The position numbers and the translations under genes are program-made. Below, one piece after another: positions 30,342 to 39,119 of a stretch of DNA of 64,000 nucleotides. The stretch comes from Shewanella sp. CG12_big_fil_rev_8_21_14_0_65_47_15. Lineage in GTDB: Bacteria; Pseudomonadota; Gammaproteobacteria; Enterobacterales; Shewanellaceae. The notes beneath the pieces were generated by a model, which made no database searches, was not told where the DNA came from, and saw only the letters and a list, made by a program, of their open reading frames with translations. How positions within the stretch are numbered: position 1 is the stretch's first letter; the number at the start of each line of letters is the position of its first letter. The DNA lies in NCBI RefSeq assembly GCF_002783505.1, contig NZ_PFGL01000044.1:137305-201304 (forward strand), in the 5' to 3' direction.

Positions 30342-30355
30342 TTGATCTAGATCAA
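30342..30355. promoter_or_regulatory. Perfect EtrA/FNR box between ccoN and a divergent lipoprotein gene
   Basis: TTGATCTAGATCAA is a perfect palindromic FNR/EtrA site. It lies 197 bp upstream of ccoN and 47 bp upstream of the GTG at 30402. It could therefore act on either divergent promoter, and by distance it is closer to the lipoprotein gene. Confidence 0.82.
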
Positions 30356-30401
30356 CCTACACAATAGAATGTTAACACATTGCATCACAAGGTTAATTTT
30401 T

Positions 30402-30854
30402 GTGCTTATCCGTCAATCCCTCCCTTTGCTCATAGCCGCATTAGTGCTTAATCTCAGTGCTTGCAATGAAAAGGTTGAGCAAGTCGCAGAAAAAAAAATG
30501 CTAGATGCCTCCCTTTGCGATTTTTCACGGGGTGAATGCATAAAAAAAGTGGCTGGCGTCGAGCTTAAATTCACGCTTTCACCGAGTCATGCACCAAGCG
30601 AAAAACCATTAACATTGAAGCTATTATCCTCATCTGCAATCAGTGATGTGCAGATCCGTCTCGAGGGAAGAGATATGTTTATGGGGGTTATTCCCGTCAA
30701 TATTCGTGAACTGAATGAAAATGCTTATGAAGGGCAAATGATTTATGGCTCTTGCAGCAGTGGATATATGGTCTGGCGAGGATTTGTCAGCTTTACCCTT
30801 AATGGTGAGTCTAAGGCGGTCACGTTCGATTTCCTTGCCGACAATAACGCCTAA
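30402..30854 (+). CDS. Lipoprotein of unknown function divergent from ccoN
   Basis: The product has 150 residues from GTG, nine bases after AAGG; an ATG at 30369 would add eleven residues but has no ribosome-binding site. A signal peptide (RQSLPLLIAALVLNLSAC) ends in a lipobox. The mature protein holds Cys in SLCDFSRGECIKKV and in IYGSCSSGYMVW, a Met-rich EGRDMFMGVIPVN strand and a predicted beta-sandwich pattern. Position and the EtrA box suggest a role tied to cbb3 oxidase, possibly copper or redox chemistry of the periplasm; this is inference only. Confidence 0.7.
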   Translation: MLIRQSLPLLIAALVLNLSACNEKVEQVAEKKMLDASLCDFSRGECIKKVAGVELKFTLSPSHAPSEKPLTLKLLSSSAISDVQIRLEGRDMFMGVIPVNIRELNENAYEGQMIYGSCSSGYMVWRGFVSFTLNGESKAVTFDFLADNNA

Positions 30855-30946
30855 CTCATGACCAACATCCCCTCATTTATTGACTGCATTGATGTATGCC
30901 ACTGTGATTTAGCCATCATTTTAAAGCACATATTGAAGGTAGTGGA

Positions 30947-32524
30947 TCACTCATCATGATCCTTCCAATTGTTTTTGACGTGAACAAAGATATCAATATT
31001 TTGAATAAAGAGTTCCAATAGTTCGGGATCAAAGTGGTTGCCTGCGCCTTTACGCATTTCAGATAGCACTTCTTCTAGTGGCCATGCCGATTTGTAACAC
31101 CTGGCATGGGAGAGGGCATCAAACACGTCGGCTATTGCCACGATACGAGCAAAGATATGAATTTCATCTTGCTTAAGGTTAGATGGATAACCTGAACCGT
31201 CATACTTTTCATGGTGTTGCAGTGCAATGGTTGAAGCGGCTTTTAAAATAGGGCGCTCGGAGTTCGCCAAGATTTGATGCCCTATGATTGGATGTTGACG
31301 CATGACTTTCCACTCATTCTCATCGAGTTTTCCAGGTTTCAGTAATACCGCATCCGGAATAGCAATTTTACCTATGTCATGCATAGGTGATGCGCGGCGT
31401 AATAGATCGGCTTCGTTTTCACTTAAACCTGCAAGTAACGCTAGTTGGGAGCAATATTCAGCCATTCGCTTAACATGATTGGCGGCTTCTTTAGAACGGC
31501 TTTCGACAACATCGCCTAGACGCAGGATAAGCTCAGACTGAGTATCTTCAACTTCTTGGTTTAGCAGTAAGTTTTCAAAGGCAATGCCGACATTAATCGC
31601 GAAGATATCGACAAGTTTTTTATCTAAATCATCGATTTTATCAATGCCATCCATATAGAGCAGGTTAATCAGACCACTCTTAGTCGGAAAATAACCAATA
31701 AAACAATTATCCTCATAGAGGCAGCGTTTTTGAGTTAATGCGCTACGCAAGAGTTTATCAATATGTTCTGGGAGCACTCTGTGTGAAGGACTGTTTGCAA
31801 ATTGCCCCGTGCCCGCAAGGATCTCAATTTCTGCCGAGTCGATATGGCCACTGATCGCATCCATCGCATTGCAGGTTAAGAGCAAGGTTTCTGAATCTAA
31901 ATTGAGCAGTGTTGCAACTCGAGTGAGGAGCCCGTCGGCAAATTTATGCAAGGTTCTTAACTCAAATAACCCTGATGTCGCTTCAAGAACGCGTTCGAGC
32001 CCCATTCTATGATTAAATTGGGCACGTCTGGCTTGCTCGATTTCCATAATATCGCGATAGGACCGCAGGGAAGAGTAAACACTGGTCATCAATTTGCGGG
32101 AATCAAGTTCAGATTTTGCTTTATAATCATTGATATCATAATTAACGATGACATCTTCTTCCGGCGCTTGGCCGGGTTGACCAGTACGTAAGATTAGGCG
32201 AATAGTCTTGTTACGAAGTTCTTCACGGATCCATTTAACTAACTCTAATCCCGCATGATCACTTTCCATCACGACATCGATAAATGCAATTGCCACATCT
32301 TGCTCTTGACTTAAGAGGGTCTTGGCTTGCTCGGCACTGTAGGCATTGATAAAGGTGAGGGCTCGTCCATCTAATCTGAAACGGGATAGGGCAAGTTTAG
32401 TAACAGTGTGAACATCGGGCTCATCATCAACAACCAGTATCTTCCAAGGGATCCCAACCTCGGTTGTTTCATGGTTTTTTTGACCGGAAAAAAGAGGTTT
32501 TTTCTTTGTAAGATCAATCGACAT
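30947..32524 (-). CDS. Response regulator with DUF3369 and HD-GYP domains
   Basis: The product has 525 residues from MSIDLTKKKP, with GAGG 6 bases upstream. A receiver domain begins near residue 30 (ILVVDDEPDVHTV; phosphoacceptor Asp in AIAFIDVVMESD). A DUF3369 sensor-like domain (about 175-320) and an HD-GYP domain (about 330-510) follow, with MHDIGKIAIPDAVLLKPG and HHEKYDGSGYP. HD-GYP proteins hydrolyse cyclic di-GMP. The paired histidine kinase is not in the window. It is the last core-like regulator before the accessory region. Confidence 0.9.
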   Translation of the reverse strand: MSIDLTKKKPLFSGQKNHETTEVGIPWKILVVDDEPDVHTVTKLALSRFRLDGRALTFINAYSAEQAKTLLSQEQDVAIAFIDVVMESDHAGLELVKWIREELRNKTIRLILRTGQPGQAPEEDVIVNYDINDYKAKSELDSRKLMTSVYSSLRSYRDIMEIEQARRAQFNHRMGLERVLEATSGLFELRTLHKFADGLLTRVATLLNLDSETLLLTCNAMDAISGHIDSAEIEILAGTGQFANSPSHRVLPEHIDKLLRSALTQKRCLYEDNCFIGYFPTKSGLINLLYMDGIDKIDDLDKKLVDIFAINVGIAFENLLLNQEVEDTQSELILRLGDVVESRSKEAANHVKRMAEYCSQLALLAGLSENEADLLRRASPMHDIGKIAIPDAVLLKPGKLDENEWKVMRQHPIIGHQILANSERPILKAASTIALQHHEKYDGSGYPSNLKQDEIHIFARIVAIADVFDALSHARCYKSAWPLEEVLSEMRKGAGNHFDPELLELFIQNIDIFVHVKNNWKDHDE

Positions 32525-32693
32525 CCGATACCTCAGTAAAGTAGAAATCCAGCGCACTTTATGAGTGTAGCTCAAGCCTTTTAAAGCAGTAGAAAAAATT
32601 AATCAATAAAATGGGAGAGAGGACCAAAGTGGTCTAGTTGATAACTATTATCATTTGTGTATGCTGTTATTTCATCATAAAGAGGAGAGGGCC

Positions 32694-32912
32694 ATGGCCG
32701 AACGTATTAATTTATCCATCCCGGAGCAAAAACTCGCACAATTGATCCGCGATGGTCATTTGTGCGCCGCGGACTTTAGTTGCCTTGACAGTGTTTCGAA
32801 GCAAAAAGTCTGGCAACTCTGTTTGATCTGCTGTAAAAAGCGCATGTGTTGTCACCAATGTTCCTATACCGATTGCACACAAATTCACCTCCACCTTGGT
32901 GCCGATAAATAA
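32694..32912 (+). CDS. Cysteine-rich small protein
   Basis: The 72-residue product has a very strong ribosome-binding site (AGAGGAGAGGG) 6 bp before the ATG. It has nine cysteines, most in LCLICCKKRMCCHQCSYTDC between about residues 43 and 62, plus one in GHLCAADFSC. The pattern suggests a small zinc ribbon or other metal-binding fold. No signal peptide is present, so it should be cytosolic. I do not recognise a named family. A hairpin (GCCGATAA / TTATCGGC) overlaps its stop codon. Confidence 0.75.
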   Translation: MAERINLSIPEQKLAQLIRDGHLCAADFSCLDSVSKQKVWQLCLICCKKRMCCHQCSYTDCTQIHLHLGADK

Positions 32913-32973
32913 CGTTATCGGCATTTGCGTTTAAGTATTATCATATAAAAAATCTTTATAATTCAAATTGTCT

Positions 32974-34272
32974 ATGCAGTATCCCGTCGTTATTCCTTTT
33001 TTTGATTCAGTTGAATTCATACAAGAGGGAAATTGTATTGTTAACCAGTACATCACTCAAATTAGCCTGTCGAGAGTTGTCGATGCGGGGCTAGTGATGG
33101 AACATGCAACTGATTGGTTGTTCGAACAAAAACACAGTGAAAACAACTATAAAGCCTACCGTAGTGAACTCACCACATTCCTGCATTGGTGCTTTGATGT
33201 GGTCTCTATGTCACCAACAGAAGTGATGCGAAAAGACATGAGCCGTTACGTCGATTATTGCCTTAATCCGCCAGTGGAATTTATAGGGTACTTCAATGTC
33301 CCACAGTTCAAATTCGACCAACAGCATGGAGAACGGATACCAAATCCGCTATGGAAACCCTTTGTAGGAAAGAAATCTTTAGGGAAAATTCAACCGTATC
33401 GACTGAGTGAGAATGCATTAAAAGCCAAAATTGCGATTCTATCTTCCTTTTATTCCTACCTAATGGGTGAAGAATATTGCGAACGAAATCCCGCACAAAT
33501 TTGGCTTAATCACAGCCGTTTTGCGTCGACTCAGCGGTATCAAAGCCGAATCGATGAAGAGGAAAACAGCCTTGCATTCACTGAGTTGCAGTGGTCATAC
33601 ATTATGACGACCACAGCAACATTAGCAGACGAATCGCCTGAATTGCATCAGCGAAGTTTGTTTCTGATATCGTTAATTTATTCATGCTATCTGCGTATTT
33701 CGGACGTCTCTGCACGTGCAGGATATTCACCCGTCATGGGGCAATTTAGGCAGAATCATCAAACTGGCATATGGAGTTTTCATATTCCTTTGAGTAAAGG
33801 TGGCAAAAAGCGAAGTGTAGCCATTTCTAAAACCTTGCTTGACGCATTAGTGACGTATCGCCAGTATTTAGGCTTAACGGATTACCCGAGTCAAAATGAA
33901 CGCCATCCGCTATTTGTCAGGCACAGAGCCGCGGGCCGTGGTCGTGATGTTGGCTTATTGAACGCTAACTTAGGAATACGGCAAGTTCGTGATGAAATTC
34001 AAAACATTATCAATCTTGCCGCCGATAATGCGCAAACAGATGGATTCATCCATGATGCTCAGCAAATGCGTAAGCTAACGGCGCATAATATTCGTCACAC
34101 CGGCATTACGCACGATATCAATATCAACCGCAGACCTTTGTCACACGTACAAGCCGATGCAGGCCATGAAAGCATTGACACAACATCACAGTATTTACAC
34201 ACCACTCAAACGGAAAGACACGAAAGCGCACTCAATAAGCCATTAGATCATTTACATGGCATCAATGAATAA
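32974..34272 (+). CDS. Tyrosine recombinase/integrase
   Basis: The product has 432 residues from the ATG at 32974; a TTG at 32968 is possible. The N-terminal SAM-like core-binding domain spans about residues 40-190. The catalytic domain shows the first Arg in YLRISDVSARAG near residue 250, H-x-x-R in HNIRHTGITHD near residue 373, the second His in DAGHESIDTTSQYLHT and the nucleophile Tyr in that same stretch. It is not an XerC/D or IntI form. It stands at the left edge of the accessory region, facing a tRNA-Ser locus that now lies 30 kb away. It is the probable integrase of an older, decayed island. Confidence 0.88.
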   Translation: MQYPVVIPFFDSVEFIQEGNCIVNQYITQISLSRVVDAGLVMEHATDWLFEQKHSENNYKAYRSELTTFLHWCFDVVSMSPTEVMRKDMSRYVDYCLNPPVEFIGYFNVPQFKFDQQHGERIPNPLWKPFVGKKSLGKIQPYRLSENALKAKIAILSSFYSYLMGEEYCERNPAQIWLNHSRFASTQRYQSRIDEEENSLAFTELQWSYIMTTTATLADESPELHQRSLFLISLIYSCYLRISDVSARAGYSPVMGQFRQNHQTGIWSFHIPLSKGGKKRSVAISKTLLDALVTYRQYLGLTDYPSQNERHPLFVRHRAAGRGRDVGLLNANLGIRQVRDEIQNIINLAADNAQTDGFIHDAQQMRKLTAHNIRHTGITHDININRRPLSHVQADAGHESIDTTSQYLHTTQTERHESALNKPLDHLHGINE

Positions 34273-34977
34273 GCCCCCAAGTGGAACATCAAGCCCTCCC
34301 ATATAAAGCTGCGCACAATGTATATTATGTTAAATTAAATATGGATAGAGCTACCTAGTCACTAGTGGCGTCCCTTTTTTGCAGATTCCAGGAAGATAGA
34401 CATTTCGGAATGGCGGTTTCATTCAGTAATGCGGACCCGGCGTAAGTCGATCACACCAGTGCTTGTCAGTCAACACCGCTTCAATCATTAGTGTATTGAC
34501 GTAAACCATGCAGCTCTGCAATAGGTGCAGTGCCAAGTATGGCCACTATCGCTGGCTAGTGTGTACTGGGCCAGTATGAGAATTCATGACTCATGGCTGA
34601 TTAAGATTTGCTTTTTTCCGTCGAATTTTTTCTGGGCCATCTTACCTGCTCCGATTTGGTTATTGGTACGATTAACTGAGTTTTGTGCTTGGGGGCTTGA
34701 TGGTTTGTGGCGGTTTGCTGATAAATGCCCTGTTTGTGCTGCGTCCCTACGTGATTACTTTGAAGTGTTGGCTGGCACAGCCCGCTTTAGGAGTTTCAAA
34801 CGATTTTCTGATGTTGACCTAAGCGATTGCGACTAGATGAGTATTGATAGCTGTTTCGCTTGATTTTTTCTCTAATTCAAAGCTCCCTTAGGGCTGTGCT
34901 AAGTTGCAGCTTATGAGCTTTAAAGCCTCATGCGATTTTGCTACTGTTAACACTCTCACACTTTTCCAATACGACCT
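34273..34977. other. Intergenic stretch with decayed sequence
   Basis: No convincing gene is visible over 705 bp. It contains a 23-residue frame at 34508-34579 with a [16 protein letters not shown] pattern that could be a zinc-ribbon remnant. The frame at 34576-34836, listed separately, overlaps its last bases. Base composition is mixed and several short frames are broken, consistent with gene decay in an island. Confidence 0.5.
34576..34836 (+). CDS. Doubtful small membrane protein ORF
   Basis: A frame of 86 residues starts at the ATG at 34576. A hydrophobic segment (FFWAILPAPIWLLVRLTEFCAWG) is followed by a CPVCAAS pair and a charged tail. There is no clear ribosome-binding site and no family that I recognise. 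It may be real, or a fragment of something decayed. Confidence 0.25.
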   Translation: MRIHDSWLIKICFFPSNFFWAILPAPIWLLVRLTEFCAWGLDGLWRFADKCPVCAASLRDYFEVLAGTARFRSFKRFSDVDLSDCD

Positions 34978-35736
34978 ATGCCCTCTTCTTGGTTTTTATT
35001 TGATGCTATCCCTGCTGATATCTTTGCCCTACTAACCCTTAGCGCCGCATTTACCTCTTTTTTTACGGCCTGTTTCGGCATTGGTGGTGGCGTTATGTTG
35101 TTAGGAGTGATGGCGCAGGTGCTGCCACCACAACTGATTATTCCGCTGCATGGCGTGGTGCAATTGGGCTCGAATGGCGGCCGGGCCGTTCTGGGCTGGC
35201 GTTATATTGACTGGCGACTGATAGCAGCATTTTTCCCTGGAGCCATTTTAGGTGCTCTATTGGGGAGTTTTGTATTGGTGGCACTGCCACCATCGGTTAT
35301 GTATCTCACCATCGCTGCTTTTATTCTGTATTCCTGTTGGGGCCCTAAACTACCTAAAATGGTACTTAGCACCTTAGGAACCGTTGCTGCTGGTACTATT
35401 ACGACTTTTATTTCGTTATTTGCGGGGGCGACAGGCCCCCTAGTCGCTGCATTTATTAAGCAATTGGAAGTCGATCGTTTTCGTACTGTGGCAACCTTTG
35501 CCATGACCATGTCGCTGCAGCACAGCGCTAAAATAGTCGTATTTGAAGGTATGGGGGTGTCGTTAGATGATTGGTGGCCGCTGCTAATATGCATGATCTT
35601 AAGTGGTGCTATAGGCACTTGGATTGGATTTAAAATGCTAAAACGCGTCGCCGATAAACATTTTCAAACCGCTTTTAGCATTGTACTGACGCTGTTGGCC
35701 ATTCGATTAATTTGGCAGGCGATTAGCCAGTGGTAG
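34978..35736 (+). CDS. TauE/SafE-family sulfite/organosulfur anion exporter
   Basis: The product has 252 residues with about seven to eight hydrophobic helices. The paired family motifs are visible: FFTACFGIGGGVMLLGVMAQVLPP near residue 22 and the second repeat FISLFAGATGPLVAAFIKQL near residue 140. Members export sulfite, sulfoacetate or similar anions through the inner membrane. No sulfur metabolism gene lies beside it, so the substrate is open. A weak stem (AGCAATAACTG / CAGTTATTGCT-like) follows the stop codon. Confidence 0.85.
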   Translation: MPSSWFLFDAIPADIFALLTLSAAFTSFFTACFGIGGGVMLLGVMAQVLPPQLIIPLHGVVQLGSNGGRAVLGWRYIDWRLIAAFFPGAILGALLGSFVLVALPPSVMYLTIAAFILYSCWGPKLPKMVLSTLGTVAAGTITTFISLFAGATGPLVAAFIKQLEVDRFRTVATFAMTMSLQHSAKIVVFEGMGVSLDDWWPLLICMILSGAIGTWIGFKMLKRVADKHFQTAFSIVLTLLAIRLIWQAISQW

Positions 35737-35975
35737 ATGCATAAAAAAAGCAATAACTGTTAAATAGTTACTGCTTAGCGCCGAGCAACGCTGGCTCAAC
35801 CAAGATGTCGTTAAGCGACCTCAACTCAGAAGACATTTCAAGCACCGATTACAAACTGTTTGTTGCTATTTCACCTCTCTGAAATAGAACTGCTGCGAAA
35901 TAGTATTTTCCAGACACCCTCAACTATATGATCGCCATTGGGATAGGACTCTCCTGCCACTTTCATCAATGAACC

Positions 35976-36245
35976 TCACTTACGCGATACCACTCGCAGT
36001 GAACCGTTTGGCATAAACTCAGTTCGCCATTCACTGTCCGCCTGCTCGCAACCACCCAGATGCAAGTCGCCATCAACACTCACTAAGCATTGGGATTGTT
36101 TGTTTACCGTTAGCGACTTTGATTTCAGGCGGTAATAACCATCACTGGTTGATGTTGCTTGCCATTGCTGGCAGGCATTGGCGGTATATTCATGTTGCAT
36201 CACATTGGCATTGGCTCACCAAAGTTAGGCAGGCCTTTTTCATCC
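35976..36245 (-). pseudogene. Remnant of a secreted protein with ricin-type lectin-like C-terminus
   Basis: A 75-codon frame encodes a segment with CQQWQATSTSDGYYRLKSKS, a Q-W and Cys-containing beta-trefoil-like repeat, and CLVSVDGDLHLGGCEQ. This resembles the carbohydrate-binding domain of secreted hydrolases. Directly upstream, in another frame, TPPQNHWDEKGLPNFGEP is readable, so a frameshift separates the pieces. The rest of the gene is missing. The neighbouring non-coding DNA (35737-35975 and 36246-36454) shows no other gene. Confidence 0.4.
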
Positions 36246-36454
36246 CAATGATTTTGGGGTGGCGTGGTTAATCTGGTGATTGACATCAAGCGGATGAGTG
36301 AGAATAATACGCGGCAGGTTGCAGAGAAGCCTGTCCGCAAAAGATGATATCACTCTGATAAATTAACAGCGTTGCGAATCGATTTCATATCGAACCCACA
36401 GCAATCACATAAGTTTGGCTTAGCGGAATGCCAATAAACTTAGGAGAATTGTTT

Positions 36455-38056
36455 GTGAAACATGCAACCGCTAACACTTTCAAACCCGCCGGTATCAATG
36501 CTGAACCTTCTGACATTGTACCCTTGGCGGCCACCGAAACGTCTTCCCACAGGAAATCTCAGTCAACTGAGTCCTTAGGTACGTTAGCTATCCCTACTTT
36601 GTATTTGCGCTTTGCGTTACCCATGGCATTGGCCATGATGCTCAGCGGCAGCTACAACTTAGTCGACTCTTATTTTATTTTGAAATACATCGGCGCCGAT
36701 GCATTGGCTGGGGTAACGATTGCCTTCCCATTACAAATGATGATTTTCGCTTTAGCCTGCATGATAGGAAATGGGACGGCGACCTTAGTGAGCCGATTTT
36801 TAGGGGCAAACGAGTTTAATAAGGCGAGTCAAATCGCGAATGCCGGTTTCTCGTTAACCCTATGTTGCGGAGTGATCGTCACTGTCGTGTCACTCGCCCA
36901 GCTCGATAATCTATTAGCGTTTATTGGGGTAAGCTCAACACTTGCCTTAGCTGCTACAGAGTATCTACAACCCATTCTCTGTTTTAGCCTGTTCACCTTT
37001 TTGTTATCCCTTAGCGGCGATTTACTCAGAGCACAAGGCAAAGTCGTGGTGATGCTGCTGGTTATCTTGTTGTCGGCGGTCATGAACATTCTGTTCGATA
37101 CACTCTTTATTGCCGTTTTGGAGATGGGCGTAAGTGGTGCGGCGTGGGCAACGGTAGCGGGCCAATGTGTGAGTCTATTTATCGCCGTCGTTTATTTTGT
37201 CCCCAATAACCGCTTTGCCAATAAGCAGGCGCTTCATAGGCAAGCTGCCCAGCCCATTTATTTTAGAATGGAGCAGATAAAGCTCAACTTCACTGAGATA
37301 AAAGCGATTCTTGGCTTAGGTAGCCCGATATTATTGTCATATCTTGGGATTGCCTGCGTGATCTCATTGGTAAATCATATTTTAGTCAGTCATTTAGCCA
37401 ATGTAGTGCCCAATACGCTAGCGGCGAATGAGGTCGCGTACATGATCAGCGCTTATGGTTTGATCGGACGCTTTAATATCTTTATCGCCCTGCCGCTCAT
37501 GGCTCTCACCAGTGCAGCACAGACGATCAGTGCCTATAACTATGGGGCGATGGCATCTTCTCGGGTGTTAGCGTGTGCTAAATGGGGCATCGTCTTAACC
37601 TGCTGTTATCTGAGTGTTGTGACAATCATATTTATGGGGTTTCCTACTTCAGTATTTGGTATTTTCACCGATGACCTCGCACTCATTACCGCCTGTATTA
37701 AGATTTCGAGTGTGACGTTTATCGCCTTACCTTTGGCGGGGATCACAGGTATTGCGATTGCTATGTATCAAGGCACAAACCGCCCTAAGCTTGCATTGCT
37801 ATTATCTGGGATAAAAATCTATGGTTTATTACTGCCACTGCTGGTCCTGTTACCTCAACTATCCTTTACAGATATTTCATTTATCACAGGTGCATTAAAC
37901 ATTAATATCATGCCAAACGCTTTGATTGAGTTATGGATGGCCTTTCCAATTGCGGACATCTTAGCTTGTCTATTGAGTTTATTGATCATCAGTATTTGGC
38001 CTTTCATTCACGTGCCGCGAGCAAATCGAGTCAGTCATGGAGGTAATGCAAAATGA
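36455..38056 (+). CDS. MATE-family multidrug efflux protein
   Basis: The product has 533 residues from GTG at 36455, eight bases after AGGAG; an ATG at 36428 is in frame but lacks such a site. Twelve hydrophobic helices in two similar halves begin near residue 43. FALPMALAMMLSGSYNLVDSYFI in the first half and LGLGSPILLSYLGIACVISLVNHILV in the second are the paired MATE signatures. It exports drugs or organic cations with Na+ or H+ antiport. The polar N-terminal extension of about 40 residues is longer than usual. It overlaps the next gene by 4 bp. Confidence 0.9.
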   Translation: MKHATANTFKPAGINAEPSDIVPLAATETSSHRKSQSTESLGTLAIPTLYLRFALPMALAMMLSGSYNLVDSYFILKYIGADALAGVTIAFPLQMMIFALACMIGNGTATLVSRFLGANEFNKASQIANAGFSLTLCCGVIVTVVSLAQLDNLLAFIGVSSTLALAATEYLQPILCFSLFTFLLSLSGDLLRAQGKVVVMLLVILLSAVMNILFDTLFIAVLEMGVSGAAWATVAGQCVSLFIAVVYFVPNNRFANKQALHRQAAQPIYFRMEQIKLNFTEIKAILGLGSPILLSYLGIACVISLVNHILVSHLANVVPNTLAANEVAYMISAYGLIGRFNIFIALPLMALTSAAQTISAYNYGAMASSRVLACAKWGIVLTCCYLSVVTIIFMGFPTSVFGIFTDDLALITACIKISSVTFIALPLAGITGIAIAMYQGTNRPKLALLLSGIKIYGLLLPLLVLLPQLSFTDISFITGALNINIMPNALIELWMAFPIADILACLLSLLIISIWPFIHVPRANRVSHGGNAK

Positions 38057-38616
38057 AGTTCGCCAATATGAAAGACTCAAGCGCCATCGCATTAAATGAA
38101 ACTAAAATTCGCGCTAAAAAGCTGTTCAAAGCTTGTCAGCAGGATGAGCCGTCTGCCAAGCAAAGAGTCGCGACCTTAATGGCGAAGTTGGGCATCTTAC
38201 ACTCAGATCTCCAGCTTAAGCATTGCCAACAAGTGATTGCACGTGAGCTAGGGTTTATCGATTTTCATCATTGCCAGCGAGTCCTGTCGGGTCAAGCCAT
38301 ACTCGGGGATGATTGGGGAAACTTATTCCACACTAAGCAATGCGATACGCTACTCAATCATTGGTTTACAGGTTATTTAGCCGCGCGTGATTTTAATGCG
38401 CAAGCTGAAGGCACATTACTACTCCCCTACAAGCAGCAGTTTTTTGTGGTGGAGTGGCAGGATTACTGTAATGCGCTGAATTTGCCAATAATTTCGCAAC
38501 AGGTGGATAACGCCGGCGAACCAACAATCCTGCGGGATCTGGTGAGTAGCTATGCTAATGCAGACTGGAACTCCTTTGCGCTGGCCATGATCCAACACAA
38601 ATTACCCAAAGTGTAA
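38053..38616 (+). CDS. Unknown protein translationally coupled to the MATE gene
   Basis: The product has 187 residues and its ATG overlaps the stop of the MATE gene (ATGA). The sequence LHSDLQLKHCQQVIARELGFIDFHHCQRVL (about residues 53-82) resembles short helical segments found in several uncharacterised proteins. The rest (DWGNLFHTKQCDTLLNHWF and FVVEWQDYCNALNLP) is not recognised. It is probably soluble. Coupling suggests a shared stress or resistance function with the transporter. Confidence 0.7.
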   Translation: MKFANMKDSSAIALNETKIRAKKLFKACQQDEPSAKQRVATLMAKLGILHSDLQLKHCQQVIARELGFIDFHHCQRVLSGQAILGDDWGNLFHTKQCDTLLNHWFTGYLAARDFNAQAEGTLLLPYKQQFFVVEWQDYCNALNLPIISQQVDNAGEPTILRDLVSSYANADWNSFALAMIQHKLPKV

Positions 38617-38680
38617 TGATGACTGAGATTGTCAGTGCATCATCTTGAATGAGCAAATCTAGAGTTAAATGGTAAAGACT

Positions 38681-38757
38681 AGCAAGGTCATCAGTGCTGG
38701 CGGCCTTGTTGGTGAAATATGGTGGAGGCGCTGCGTTTCGAATCAGAAACTCAAGGC
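38681..38757. repeat. Decayed tRNA-3'-end-like unit A (left of the transposon)
   Basis: A wobble-paired hairpin (AAGGTCATC with GGCGGCCTT, 38684-38707) is followed 13 bp later by TGGTGGAGGCGCTGCG, which on the minus strand reads like a T-arm and acceptor end (TTCGAAACGCAGCGCCTCC) ending in ACCA. The same order, a hairpin then ATATGG-GAGG, occurs at 63810-63870 and at the true tRNA-Ser at 63900-64000. It is best read as a decayed attachment-site copy. Confidence 0.55.
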
Positions 38758-38762
38758 TAGAA
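38758..38762. repeat. 5-bp target-site duplication, left copy
   Basis: TAGAA directly abuts the left inverted repeat. The same TAGAA follows the right inverted repeat at 63791-63795. Confidence 0.75.
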
Positions 38763-38800
38763 GAGGGTCCGCCGGGATTCTGGAAATTCTCGCCAAATTC
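38763..38800 (+). repeat. Left terminal inverted repeat (IRL)
   Basis: The repeat begins GAGGGTCCGCCGGGATTCTG and continues with a GGAA-rich and TCGCC segment. Differences from the right copy are at positions 9, 24, 27, 37 and 38. The G-rich outer end and the internal GGAA block are the usual layout of Tn3-family ends. Confidence 0.8.
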
Positions 38801-38889
38801 ATGGTAACCCATTGTATTTATATGACATATGTCAATCATGGTGTCATATTATTTCTCACCCCCCACACACACCAGCCCTTCCTTTCTGT

Positions 38890-39063
38890 CTACTTATTTT
38901 GGCTTTTTCTGCTGTAAATAGGCTTTCTGGAGGAAGTGACCACCTTAAAATCCGCTTCATGAAGAGAATTAGCTACTAATGCCAGTTCTGCTGCCATAGC
39001 TTTGTTGTCAGGCACCATCACTAAATAACATTCGAGCCCTTTTAAGAGCGGACTCGTTAGCAT
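38890..39063 (-). pseudogene. Short ORF, possible gene fragment
   Basis: A 57-codon frame (start complementary to 39061-39063) encodes GLECYLVMVPDNKAMAAEL and ALVANSLHEADFKVV, which looks like part of an alpha/beta nucleotide- or anticodon-binding domain. No ribosome-binding site is obvious and the frame continues upstream of the ATG without a start. It lies between IRL and the chemoreceptor gene. It is probably a leftover of a lost gene; identity unknown. Nothing else is visible from 38801 to 39119. Confidence 0.3.
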
Positions 39064-39119
39064 TTGATTATCGCTTTGGCGCGTGAAACTCTTCCATCAC
39101 CACTAAATAGACTGCTCAA

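Noticed and set aside
34508..34579. 23-residue frame with CNRC and WLVC as a zinc-ribbon peptide gene
   Set aside because: Too short, without ribosome-binding site, and located in decayed sequence.
38669..38917. 82-residue plus-strand frame across the left end of the transposon
   Set aside because: It runs through the tRNA-like unit, the target duplication and the terminal repeat, so it is a chance frame.
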